DNA from: an uncultured bacterium
Lineage (GTDB): Bacteria > Pseudomonadota > Alphaproteobacteria > CAISDR01
Assembly: GCA_903884125.1 (NCBI GenBank)
Contig: CAISDR010000140.1
Span: 1-17,208, forward strand
DNA: 17,208 nucleotides
Reading direction: 5' to 3'
Part shown: piece by piece, positions 6,910 to 15,938 of the stretch
Layout: every line of letters begins with the position of its first letter
How positions within the stretch are numbered: the first letter of the stretch is position 1
Made by a program: the position numbers and the translations under genes
The notes under the pieces: model-generated
Database searches by the model: none
What the model was told of the DNA's origin: nothing
Seen by the model: the letters and a program-made list of their open reading frames with translations, nothing else

Positions 6910-7845
6910 ATGGCGCACATTAAGGTCACCGACATCTCCCACGTCAGATTCGCAGCGCCTGATCTGGAAAAGATGAAATCGTTTCTTGAAGATTTCGGTC
7001 TTGTAACCTTTATGGACAATAATGGTGTCCTCTACGGGCGTGGCTGCGGGATAGCCCCTTTTGCCCATGCAACAACGATTGGCGAACCCGGATTTCTGGC
7101 ATTGGGGTTTCGGGCGAACTCCGTCGACGATCTTGAAATTCTGGCAAAAGCAGAAGGTGCAGTGGTTGAAGATTTCAATGCACCGGGTGGTGGCAGGGTT
7201 GTACGGCTTGTCGATCCTGATGGCAGGCTGGTTGAAGTGGTGGCGGGGCAGGCATTGAGCGCGCCGCAAACGCTGCCGCTCGAACCAATCCGCAATTCCG
7301 CCCATAATGCCCCAAGGTTGCGTACAAGCGTGCGCATTCAGCCGGGTCCTGCAACCGTTATGCGTCTTGGTCATTGCGTATTGGAAGTATCCGACTTTCG
7401 GGTGCTGGAAGGCTGGTACAAGAAACGCTTTGGACTAATCACCAGCGATGAAATCCAAATGGCACCGGGCGTAGCTATCGGTGCGTTCATGCGTTGTGAC
7501 CGGTCAGAAATTCCCTCTGACCATCATACACTGTTTTTACTGCAATCACCCAATGCCCCCCGTTTCAATCATGCCGCATTTGAAGTAGCGGATTTCGATA
7601 ATCTTATGCGTGGTCATACCCATCTCAAAAATGCCGGACGCAAACCGACCTGGGGAGTTGGACGTCATATTCTTGGCAGCCAGATTTTCGACTATTGGCT
7701 GGATCCCTGGGGCCATGAACTTGAACACTGGACCGATGGCGATCTTTTTGCAGCCAGCGATCCTGCGCATGTCAATTCGTTCCAGGAACTGTTGGGTGTT
7801 CAATGGGGGCCGCAACATCCGATGATGATCGGGCAGGGGAGTTAG
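6910..7845 (+). CDS. Type I extradiol ring-cleavage dioxygenase (VOC)
   Basis: This 311-residue protein is a two-domain vicinal-oxygen-chelate protein of the type I extradiol dioxygenase class, which opens catecholic rings next to the hydroxyl pair using Fe(II) and O2. The N-terminal VOC module (about 8-112) lacks the metal site; the C-terminal module (about 150-275) carries it. Ligands align with BphC: His155 (LGHCVLEV), His221 (FNHAAFEV) and Glu272 (DPWGHELEHW). Second-shell residues are also present: His205/206 (SDHHTLF), His253 (GVGRHILG) and Tyr262 (FDYWLDPWG). I chose the ATG at 6910, where the VOC fold begins with GGAG close upstream; the frame runs back to a TTG at 6871, but that codon lies in the operator. 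It is the first gene of a three-gene operon opposite tetR. The substrate is unknown; chain-bearing catechols are plausible. Confidence 0.88.
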   Translation: MAHIKVTDISHVRFAAPDLEKMKSFLEDFGLVTFMDNNGVLYGRGCGIAPFAHATTIGEPGFLALGFRANSVDDLEILAKAEGAVVEDFNAPGGGRVVRLVDPDGRLVEVVAGQALSAPQTLPLEPIRNSAHNAPRLRTSVRIQPGPATVMRLGHCVLEVSDFRVLEGWYKKRFGLITSDEIQMAPGVAIGAFMRCDRSEIPSDHHTLFLLQSPNAPRFNHAAFEVADFDNLMRGHTHLKNAGRKPTWGVGRHILGSQIFDYWLDPWGHELEHWTDGDLFAASDPAHVNSFQELLGVQWGPQHPMMIGQGS

Positions 7846-7850
7846 GCAGC

Positions 7851-8696
7851 ATGAAGCTTGCAACTTACAAAGCTAATGATCTGGCAGCACCCGCACTTGG
7901 CATTATCCGTCACGACTGGATTATACCAACCGGCTTTTTCGGCACGATGATCGATCTGATTTCACGATGGGATGAAGAAAAACCCAGCCTGACCAGTTTG
8001 GCTAAGTCCGATCAGGGTCAGCCACTGAACAGCGTGATCCTGATGGCGCCGGTTTTGCGGCCCGGCAAGATATTTGCCATCGGTCTTAACTATGCCGACC
8101 ATATTGCCGAAAGCAAAATGGATGTGCCTGCCCATCAGGTGTGGTTCACCAAAGCCCAGACGTCCATCAACGGGCCATATGACAACATTCTGATCCCAAA
8201 GGTTTCAGCCTTTGTGGATTACGAGGTTGAGCTGGTGGCGATCATCGGCACGCGCGCCAAGAATATTTCAAAGGAAGACGCGCACCGATATATCTTCGGA
8301 TATTGTGTCGGTAATGATGTGACCGAACGATTCTGGCAACATCGTACGCCGCAATGGACATTGGGAAAATCATTCGATACCCATGCGCCCATCGGTCCAT
8401 GGATCACAACCAGTGACGAACTGGCCGATCCGCATGATCTGACAATATCCTGTCAGGTCAATGATCAGCTGCGCCAGCATTCCAGCACAAGACAGCTGGT
8501 GTTCAATATTTTTGAACAGGTCGAACATCTGTCTCAGGCCATGACGCTGGAGCCGGGCGACCTGATCTTTACCGGAACGCCCGGTGGTGTTGGCGCTGCC
8601 ATGGATCCGCGTCAGTTTTTAAAGCCCGGCGATGTGGTGACCTGCACCATTGAAAAACTGGGAAGCATTAAAAATCTTCTGGCGGCCGAGGTATAG
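7851..8696 (+). CDS. Fumarylacetoacetate hydrolase family protein
   Basis: This 281-residue protein belongs to the FAH superfamily (acylpyruvate hydrolases, hydratases and decarboxylases of COG0179 type), which act on 2-oxo dicarboxylates from aromatic breakdown with a divalent metal. Residues about 1-65 are the N-terminal cap and 70-281 the catalytic fold. Visible hallmarks are the entry motif IFAIGLNYADHIAE (about 74-87) with candidate catalytic His84, metal ligands Glu125 and Glu127 in DYEVELVAIIG and Asp156 in GNDVTER, Lys173 in TLGKSFDTHAPIGPW, and the terminal GDLIFTGTPGGVG loop (236-248). The ATG at 7851 has AGGGGAG nine bases upstream and lies five bases after the dioxygenase stop; an earlier in-frame start overlaps the dioxygenase and lacks support. 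It probably processes the product of the upstream dioxygenase, or a later step, either by hydrolysis of a C-C bond or by hydration; sequence alone does not decide. Confidence 0.9.
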   Translation: MKLATYKANDLAAPALGIIRHDWIIPTGFFGTMIDLISRWDEEKPSLTSLAKSDQGQPLNSVILMAPVLRPGKIFAIGLNYADHIAESKMDVPAHQVWFTKAQTSINGPYDNILIPKVSAFVDYEVELVAIIGTRAKNISKEDAHRYIFGYCVGNDVTERFWQHRTPQWTLGKSFDTHAPIGPWITTSDELADPHDLTISCQVNDQLRQHSSTRQLVFNIFEQVEHLSQAMTLEPGDLIFTGTPGGVGAAMDPRQFLKPGDVVTCTIEKLGSIKNLLAAEV

Positions 8697-8699
8697 GCG

Positions 8700-10199
8700 A
8701 TGGCTGATGGTCACGACTGCGATGTGCTGATCATTGGCGGCGGGCCGGTGGGCATTGCGCTAGCCCTTATGCTGGGTCGTAAAGGCGTCCGGGTGATTGT
8801 GACAGAAAAGGCAACGGAGATTTACCCGCTGCCGCGTGCTGCCCATGTGGATCACGAAATCATGCGCCTGTTTCAGTCACTGGGACTTGCAGATGAAATC
8901 ATGGCCACATCCAGGGTCTCAACCCGCTATGATTTCCTGAGTGCCAGCGGCGAAGTTCTGATGCGGTTTGAATTTGGCGACGGGTCCAGCCCGTCTGGCT
9001 GGCCAGCATCAAACATGATCCATCAGCCATCGCTTGAGGCAAGCCTGCGCAAGGCGTTGGCTGGATGTGACATGGCAGCGCTTAAGTCCGGCTGGACGCT
9101 GGAAGATTTCACTGAAGAATCCGACAGTGTTGAAGGCCGTTTTTCCACCAGTGATGGCGAAAAGATCTGTCGGGCAAAATATCTCATCGGGTGTGACGGT
9201 GCGCGATCAACGGTGCGGACCTTGGCGCAGATCGGCGTTCATGATCTGGAATTTGATGAACCATGGCTGGTGGTCGATACTATTGTTCACGATGCAAGCC
9301 GACTGCCATCGGTCAATCTGCAAATCTGCGATCCTGCGCGCCCGACCACCTGTGTTCTGATGGGTAATGGACGTCATCGCTGGGAGTTCATGCTCAAACC
9401 CGGCGAGCAAGCCGAAACTGTTGCGACAGAATCGTTTGTGGCGGAATTGCTGCGACCCTGGAATGTTGTAGGTGCGGTCAGTATTGAACGAATGGCGGTC
9501 TACCGGTTTCATGCGCTGATCGCTAGGCACTGGCGTAAGGGTCGTATCCTGCTGGCAGGCGATGCGGCACATCAGATGCCACCCTTTGCCGGTCAGGGTC
9601 TGTGTTCGGGACTGCGTGATGCGGCGAATATCGCTAGGAAGCTGTCGGCGATCCTTCCCCATCAGGCAATGGACGCCCTGTTGGATACCTATCAGCCCGA
9701 ACGTGAACCCAATGTGCGTGGCATCATCAATCTGGCTTTGATGATGGGGCGCACGGTCTGCATTCTTGATCCGGTTTCAGCTAAACAGCGTGATCAGATG
9801 ATGCTGGCCGCGCGCCGGTCGGGTAGCGGGCCGCCGCCTGCGCCAGAATATCCGCCGATTGATGATGGATTTATCCTGAAGGGGACCGCGGCCGCAGGGA
9901 CCTATTTCCCGCAACCCAGTGCAAGGGATGATGGCGCGGTCATGCGACTGGATGACGTGATGGGCGATGGTGCCTGGCTGATCATGCGCGACGATGGTGT
10001 CTGCTCAACGGATGTTGGGTTGCGCGTGATTAGCCTGAATGATGAAAACCTGCGCCCCTATCAGCGCGACCTTGCCCACTGGCTTGACCGCCACAATGCC
10101 GCGTCGGTGCTGGTGCGACCGGACCGATATATTTTCGGCACCGGTGCTGGTGCAGATTTAGCTAATGCCTGGAGCGGGCCTGATTCCGCTTTCAGATAG
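8700..10199 (+). CDS. FAD-dependent aromatic hydroxylase, MhpA-like
   Basis: This 499-residue class A flavoprotein monooxygenase hydroxylates an aromatic ring using NAD(P)H and O2, and resembles 3-(3-hydroxyphenyl)propionate hydroxylase-type enzymes. Landmarks are the FAD Rossmann motif GGGPVG (13-18) with Glu36 for the ribose, the DG motif GCDGARSTVR (164-173) and the GD motif LAGDAAHQMPPFAGQG (285-300). The region after about 390 is the thioredoxin-like C-terminal domain and ends with VRPDRYIFGTG, as in this branch. It is shorter than E. coli MhpA (554 residues). Its ATG comes three bases after the FAH-family stop, with GAGG eight bases upstream, so it is the last gene of the operon. It would make the dihydroxylated ring used by the first-gene dioxygenase. 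Its stop codon is built into a strong hairpin shared with ftsH. Confidence 0.9.
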   Translation: MADGHDCDVLIIGGGPVGIALALMLGRKGVRVIVTEKATEIYPLPRAAHVDHEIMRLFQSLGLADEIMATSRVSTRYDFLSASGEVLMRFEFGDGSSPSGWPASNMIHQPSLEASLRKALAGCDMAALKSGWTLEDFTEESDSVEGRFSTSDGEKICRAKYLIGCDGARSTVRTLAQIGVHDLEFDEPWLVVDTIVHDASRLPSVNLQICDPARPTTCVLMGNGRHRWEFMLKPGEQAETVATESFVAELLRPWNVVGAVSIERMAVYRFHALIARHWRKGRILLAGDAAHQMPPFAGQGLCSGLRDAANIARKLSAILPHQAMDALLDTYQPEREPNVRGIINLALMMGRTVCILDPVSAKQRDQMMLAARRSGSGPPPAPEYPPIDDGFILKGTAAAGTYFPQPSARDDGAVMRLDDVMGDGAWLIMRDDGVCSTDVGLRVISLNDENLRPYQRDLAHWLDRHNAASVLVRPDRYIFGTGAGADLANAWSGPDSAFR

Positions 10200-10217
10200 G
10201 TTTATCTGAAAGCGGAA
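10184..10217. terminator. Perfect 15-bp hairpin between convergent genes
   Basis: TTCCGCTTTCAGATA (10184-10198) and TATCTGAAAGCGGAA (10203-10217) are exact complements around the tetraloop GGTT. The structure sits in the 22-base gap between the hydroxylase (stop TAG at 10197-10199) and ftsH (stop at 10222-10224) and takes in the last codons of the hydroxylase. No T-run follows on either strand, so it is not a textbook intrinsic terminator, but its position fits a shared bidirectional transcription block or 3'-end stabiliser for both mRNAs. Confidence 0.65.
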
Positions 10218-10221
10218 CGGT

Positions 10222-12147
<1,926 letters not shown>

Positions 12148-12228
12148 AATATCCAACCTTTCCGGACAAATTGTCTAAGGTCACAGACCAAGGGCTTTGC
12201 CCGCTATCCGACCCAGTTTGAAACCGCC

Positions 12229-12262
12229 GGCCGTCATTTAATTTCGATTATGACGGACGGCC
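12229..12262 (-). promoter_or_regulatory. Foldable leader upstream of ftsH
   Basis: The 218-base tilS-ftsH gap holds CCGTCAT (12231-12237) and ATGACGG (12250-12256), a 7-bp stem with a 12-base AT-rich loop. A second register is possible through GGCCGTC (12229-12235) and GACGGCC (12256-12262). It would lie about 80-115 bases upstream of the ftsH start in a leader transcript. An AT-rich stretch at about 12297-12316 (minus strand TATGAT, complement of 12297-12302) could contain an ftsH -10. No clear heat-shock promoter was found by eye. The base pairing is real; function is speculative. Confidence 0.3.
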
Positions 12263-12365
12263 AAGAATAAGAGGACACAGGTCCAGCCTGTCTCCCATCA
12301 TATCTAATTACGATACGATGTGAAACAAGCGTGCAAGCCGCGACAAAACTGTCAAAATTCGATTT

Positions 12366-13745
12366 CTAGACCTCTGTACCATCGCCCTTATCTGACCATG
12401 CACCCGGGTATGCGTCAAATACCTTGAGTGATACGGACAAACTATTGATCCGATTTATTTTTTGATCGGCGAAATGTTCCAGCGGCATGGTCAAGGGCGG
12501 TAAATCGGTACAGATTTTGCCAGCCTTCAGGCGATAGATGGTGGGCAGGGTGGGGCCAACCCGTGGGGCCAAGTTCTTTGCCCATGGCTCTTTTCGGAAC
12601 TTTGCCCAATTTGCAGACCCCAGGGCGCCGATGGCCAGATCCTTCGGCCCTTTGGCACCAAGGCATACCTCAAAACGGTGATCAAAAATGATGGTCTGGC
12701 CCGGGATCAGCCGGACAGGCGGTGCAATGGCTGCCAGTTCGCGGATCACATGGACATGCCGTTCTGTGCAAAACCAGCGGCATCCGCCCAGGGTAACACC
12801 CGTTGCCGCCCGGCCGCATTCGACATCGCGCCACAATTGTTCAAGTCGGGTCAGACGGGTTGGTGCACCGCCTGCCATGTAAGACACGATCAGTGCCAGC
12901 ACTCTCAGGCGCAGTTCCTCTGGCGCTACGGCCAGTTCGCGATAGTTCAGGTAAACCGAACCATCGGGGGCAGGCATGACCATTTCAATCGCCAGATCTC
13001 TTGCCTGTGCCTTCAGTGCATGTGAGGCGCGTGCCATAGCCTTTGCGGCAAGGGCCAGACGCTGGGCGGTAAGGCCCAGTCGATCTAGCTGATCATGCGC
13101 CTTGCGGATCCGGACCCGGGCATGGGTCGGATCATCATTACTGGGATCATCCACAAAGGTATGCCCATGCCGGATCAGATATGCGCGCAGTGCCGCCCGT
13201 GGCACGTCCAGAAGCGGGCGCAACAGCACAGGCTGATCATCCCGGCACACAGTCATGGCTGCCAGACCGTCTACGCCCGAACCACGTGCCAGACGCAACA
13301 GGAATGTTTCTGCCTGATCATCCAGATTATGACCCAGGCAAAGATGCGTGGTCGCGTGTTTGCGACAGGCCTGCCCAAGCAGGTGATAGCGCAATTGCCG
13401 ATAGGCAGCCTGTCGGTTGGACCGGGGCACGGGCCAGCCGGGGTTGCGTAAAATGCGGGCCTTCAGGCCGATCTTTCTGGCCTGTGCCACAACATTGCGG
13501 CATTCGGCAATCGCATTGGCGCGGGCCCCGTGATCAACGGTCAGAACCATCGGTGCAGGCCGGGCCCGCGCGCTGGCCCATTCCGCTACAAGGTGCATCA
13601 GGGCGGTGCTGTCACCGCCACCTGATACGGCAATTGCAAATTTGCTATCGGCTTTCAGATCGCCGAGATTTCGGTCCAGTTCCGCCAGCAGCGCTGCATC
13701 AGTCCATGGACCGCTGGCCTTGTCATCTGGCGGATGCCGGCCCAT
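12366..13745 (-). CDS. tilS: tRNA(Ile)-lysidine synthetase TilS
   Basis: TilS attaches lysine to the wobble cytidine (C34) of the CAU-anticodon tRNA-Ile, using ATP, which switches decoding from AUG to AUA and aminoacylation from Met to Ile; it is essential in most bacteria. The N-terminal PP-loop ATPase domain shows AIAVSGGGDSTALMHLV (about 38-54, P-loop SGGGDS at 41-46), then VLTVDHGARANA and the segment HLCLGHNLDDQAETFLLRLARGSGVDGLAAM, diagnostic for TilS. The remaining residues (to 459) form the linker and C-terminal substrate-binding region, less conserved, in a protein slightly longer than E. coli TilS (about 432). The ATG at 13745 begins one base after the cpoB stop (TGAAATG on the minus strand), indicating coupled translation. 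This Tol-Pal/TilS/FtsH neighbourhood is common in Alphaproteobacteria. Confidence 0.95.
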   Translation of the reverse strand: MGRHPPDDKASGPWTDAALLAELDRNLGDLKADSKFAIAVSGGGDSTALMHLVAEWASARARPAPMVLTVDHGARANAIAECRNVVAQARKIGLKARILRNPGWPVPRSNRQAAYRQLRYHLLGQACRKHATTHLCLGHNLDDQAETFLLRLARGSGVDGLAAMTVCRDDQPVLLRPLLDVPRAALRAYLIRHGHTFVDDPSNDDPTHARVRIRKAHDQLDRLGLTAQRLALAAKAMARASHALKAQARDLAIEMVMPAPDGSVYLNYRELAVAPEELRLRVLALIVSYMAGGAPTRLTRLEQLWRDVECGRAATGVTLGGCRWFCTERHVHVIRELAAIAPPVRLIPGQTIIFDHRFEVCLGAKGPKDLAIGALGSANWAKFRKEPWAKNLAPRVGPTLPTIYRLKAGKICTDLPPLTMPLEHFADQKINRINSLSVSLKVFDAYPGAWSDKGDGTEV

Positions 13746-13746
13746 T

Positions 13747-14754
13747 TCAGCCGCACTTGGCGCGCTGTGCCTCCAGCTTTGCGCGTTCCTTCAGGCCTGC
13801 TTCGGCTTTGGGATATTTCCCGGGCAGTGCCTTTAGCGTCTGGCAGGCATCGGCCTTCTGATTTAGCAGGGCCAGCGACATGCCCAGCTTCAACAGTGCA
13901 TCCGGCCCTTTTGCGCCATTGCCGTAATTTTGCACCGTGTCCAGATAGGCAGCCGCGGCTGCCTGATAATTTCCCCGCACATAGAAGCTTTCGCCCAGCC
14001 AGTAATCCGCATTGCCCGCCAGATCGCTTTTGGGATTGCGCGCAATGAATTCCCTAAAGGCGGTTTCCGCACCGGCAAAATCACTCTGCCGCATCAGGCC
14101 AAAGGCATATTTATACTGTTCTTCCGGACTGCCGCCGGGCAGGGCGGTGGCCGGTGCTGTAGCCGGTGCAGCAGATGGTGCCGCAGGCGGCAGCGCCGAT
14201 GGTGCACCGCCTGGAATGGTGCCCATGACGCCTGCCGGTGGTGACCGGAACGGATCACCGGCGGCGCTGGCAGCGCCAACCCCCTGCCTTGAAGGATCGC
14301 CGGTTGGGACCGCCAGTGCATTGGGCGGTGACTGAGCTGGACTTTTGCCGCCTTCAACCGCCTTCAGGCGGAAATCCAGATCATTGGCCAGACGCTCAAC
14401 CCGGGCCGCGTTCTGGTCGAGCACAAACTGCATTTCTTCCATTTTGCCGGTCAACTTGCGGATTTCATCCTCCAGCTGGTCGGCGCGCTGCATCATGTAT
14501 TCGGGGTTTCCGGTGGTAACCGGCGCTGTCCCCGTACCCGATGACCCGCCACGATAGACCTGACCGCGCAGGTCCCGCAGGTCGCGTTCCAGCCGGTCAA
14601 TGCGCTGCAGGACCTGACTCATGTCGGATTGCGCAACAGCGACATTCGGCAATTGTGTGATCGCCATCACGCCGAAAAATGCCAATTGGACCAGGATCAG
14701 CTTAACTGAAACGGAGGGCGAATGGCGTTGCGATTTTGAAACCAAACGGGTCAT
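13747..14754 (-). CDS. cpoB: Tol-Pal system protein CpoB (YbgF)
   Basis: CpoB is a periplasmic protein that links the Tol-Pal machine to peptidoglycan synthesis at the division site. With the start chosen here it has 335 residues: an N-terminal signal sequence with hydrophobic core LVQLAFFGVMAITQL and likely cleavage near AVA-QSD (about 42); a coiled-coil region (about 46-134, rich in RIDRLERDLRDLRGQ-type heptads) that would trimerise; a long Ala/Pro/Gly linker (136-208); and C-terminal TPR repeats (209-335) starting EEQYKYAFGLM, matching the YbgF signature. The frame is open upstream to 14880, but that extension looks non-coding and would bury the signal peptide, so the ATG at 14754 is preferred; its ribosome site is weak, and a GTG four codons upstream is possible. 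It is separated from pal by about 348 bases containing hairpins, and nearly touches tilS. Confidence 0.88.
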   Translation of the reverse strand: MTRLVSKSQRHSPSVSVKLILVQLAFFGVMAITQLPNVAVAQSDMSQVLQRIDRLERDLRDLRGQVYRGGSSGTGTAPVTTGNPEYMMQRADQLEDEIRKLTGKMEEMQFVLDQNAARVERLANDLDFRLKAVEGGKSPAQSPPNALAVPTGDPSRQGVGAASAAGDPFRSPPAGVMGTIPGGAPSALPPAAPSAAPATAPATALPGGSPEEQYKYAFGLMRQSDFAGAETAFREFIARNPKSDLAGNADYWLGESFYVRGNYQAAAAAYLDTVQNYGNGAKGPDALLKLGMSLALLNQKADACQTLKALPGKYPKAEAGLKERAKLEAQRAKCG

Positions 14755-14929
14755 GCAGCGTTTCACAATTTTGCGCGCGTTCCCGAACCGGTCCGCACAG
14801 GTGAAAGGGGAATCATTTCCCAAAGATGATACAACCCAAAGAGATTGGGATACAGCCCAGCACCGATCACCAGCCAACATGACTGACCGCCGATATGAAA
14901 TGATTAAATTGTGGCCCAGAAATGGCGAA

Positions 14930-14951
14930 AGCCTGTCTTAGGGGACAGGCT
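14930..14951 (-). terminator. 8-bp hairpin in pal-cpoB gap
   Basis: AGCCTGTC (14930-14937) and GACAGGCT (14944-14951) are exact complements with a six-base loop. Read on the minus strand, the stem is followed by TTCGCCATTTC, only weakly T-rich. The right arm also forms part of the 10-base palindrome AGGCTAGCCT at 14947-14956. It could be a weak terminator or an attenuator between pal and cpoB. Confidence 0.4.
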
Positions 14952-15025
14952 AGCCTAGAATTTCAACCGGCGCTTTAAGATTGTCGCGTCTTGCACCGGT
15001 TGCAACGTCCGCCTCAAAGGCTTGA

Positions 15026-15054
15026 ACGTCCGGCAGGCGGAACCTGCCGGACGT
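15026..15054 (-). terminator. Perfect 12-bp hairpin downstream of pal
   Basis: ACGTCCGGCAGG (15026-15037) and CCTGCCGGACGT (15043-15054) pair perfectly around a five-base loop, about 50 bases past the pal stop. The stem is very GC-rich, but no T-run follows on the minus strand, so termination would be non-canonical. A partial extra copy of the left arm, AACGTCCG at 15004-15011, repeats the AACGTCCG at 15025-15032 and could compete for pairing. Confidence 0.6.
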
Positions 15055-15102
15055 CTAAGATCGAAGCGAGCGTCTCGTCTGCTCAGTTAAGAGCGGACGA
15101 TC

Positions 15103-15621
15103 CTACGAACCAGCGTTCTGAACAACCGACAGCGTACGACGGTTCTGCTGGAAGCAGGACTCGTCAGATGACGTGCAGGTCGGGCGTTCCTTGCCATAGC
15201 TGATCGTCGACAGGCGGCTGCCGTCCACGCCCAGCGAGACAAGGAATTCCTTGGACGCGTTTGCACGCTTTTCGCCAAGGGCAATGTTGTATTCGCGGGT
15301 GCCGCGTTCGTCCGCATGACCTTCAATGGTCAGGGTCGCCTTGGGATAGGACTGCAACCAGGCAGCCTGCTTCTTCAGGGCGGCAGCGGCGTCGGCGCGG
15401 ATGCTGGACTTGTCAAAGTCAAACAGGGCGGTGTCGCCCACGTTCACCTTGAAGTCCTCGGCAGAGCCGGGAACGATGGTCTTCTTGGCCGCAGGGGCCG
15501 CAGCGGTCGCGGTCGGGGCAGCAGCACTGCTCGACTTTTCGGCCGGGGTTTCGCAGGCGGCTACCAACAGAAGCGCCGCAGCGGCGCCCATCAGCTTGAA
15601 ATTCAACGAATTGATGTGCAT
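15103..15621 (-). CDS. pal: Peptidoglycan-associated lipoprotein Pal
   Basis: Pal is an outer-membrane lipoprotein that binds peptidoglycan and the Tol proteins, keeping the envelope layers together and aiding outer-membrane constriction in division. The 172-residue precursor has a lipoprotein signal peptide ending in a lipobox-like LVAAC, with lipidated Cys23, then an Ala/Ser/Thr-rich tether (about 24-50) and an OmpA-like domain (about 58-170). The domain shows FDFDKSSIR, the glycan-peptide-binding stretch TIEGHADERGTREYN with Asp104, and Arg119 in LGEKRA, and ends with the family's QQNRRT motif. I chose the ATG at 15621 because AGGAG stands seven bases upstream and the signal peptide begins there; the frame is open to 15657 without comparable support. 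A strong hairpin follows the gene, while the tolB stop is 317 bases upstream. Confidence 0.97.
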   Translation of the reverse strand: MHINSLNFKLMGAAAALLLVAACETPAEKSSSAAAPTATAAAPAAKKTIVPGSAEDFKVNVGDTALFDFDKSSIRADAAAALKKQAAWLQSYPKATLTIEGHADERGTREYNIALGEKRANASKEFLVSLGVDGSRLSTISYGKERPTCTSSDESCFQQNRRTLSVVQNAGS

Positions 15622-15938
15622 GAAAATTCTCCTAAGCTCAGCTTTCGATCTGCCCAAACATAAATGGATATTGCAAAAGGTCAGGTAGAAACACCGTCCG
15701 AATCACAACATCCATCAACCAAGCCCGGCCCTTTCGCGCTAAACGCTCGCAGAGTCAAGCCCTTGACGCGGTTAATCACAATCATGTGGTATTGAGGCCA
15801 CAATGACGGCAATGTCGCGATGTGCGGATAAGTAAACTGAAAGTGTCTCAGTATCAAGGCTTAGCCGTGCAAAACCGCCCGAATCTGCTCAACAATTTGG
15901 CATTTTCGTCCAATTTGCCACGATCCGGCGCCCAAACA
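15622..15938 (-). other. Non-coding tolB-pal gap
   Basis: This 317-base stretch has no plausible gene on either strand. On the minus strand it includes a direct repeat of CAAATTG 18 bases apart shortly after the tolB stop, and a TTGATA hexamer (complement of about 15852-15857) that could be a -35, but no convincing -10 pairs with it. The gap is long for adjacent tolB and pal, suggesting that pal has its own promoter here. I see no intrinsic terminator after tolB. Confidence 0.45.

Larger units (their letters stand above)
14755..15102 (-). other. Non-coding pal-cpoB gap
   Basis: This 348-base stretch separates two genes that are usually close together in the Tol-Pal cluster. I see no credible gene in it. 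It carries two hairpins (15026-15054 and 14930-14951, listed separately). On the minus strand between them and cpoB are weak promoter-like pairs, for example TTGGCT and TGTATC separated by 17 bases (complement of about 14849-14877). The picture is that pal transcription is terminated or attenuated here and cpoB-tilS may have a promoter of their own; this is inference. Confidence 0.5.

Noticed and set aside
7803..7850. Upstream start for the FAH-family protein
   Set aside because: It overlaps the dioxygenase gene, whereas the ATG at 7851 has AGGGGAG at a normal distance and begins with the family N-terminus.
13181..13861. Long open frame on the plus strand opposite tilS
   Set aside because: The translation is rich in Pro, Arg, Ser and Cys without a recognisable fold, as expected opposite a GC-rich gene with clear TilS motifs.
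14832..14849. CCCAA/TTGGG mini inverted repeat upstream of cpoB
   Set aside because: Only five base pairs long and expected by chance in a region of this size.
14755..14880. 42-residue extension of CpoB
   Set aside because: It would place the signal sequence deep in the protein; the extra residues look random and there is no good ribosome site at 14880.
15622..15657. 12-residue extension of Pal
   Set aside because: The lipoprotein signal begins at the ATG at 15621, which has a strong AGGAG; the extension has neither support nor homology.
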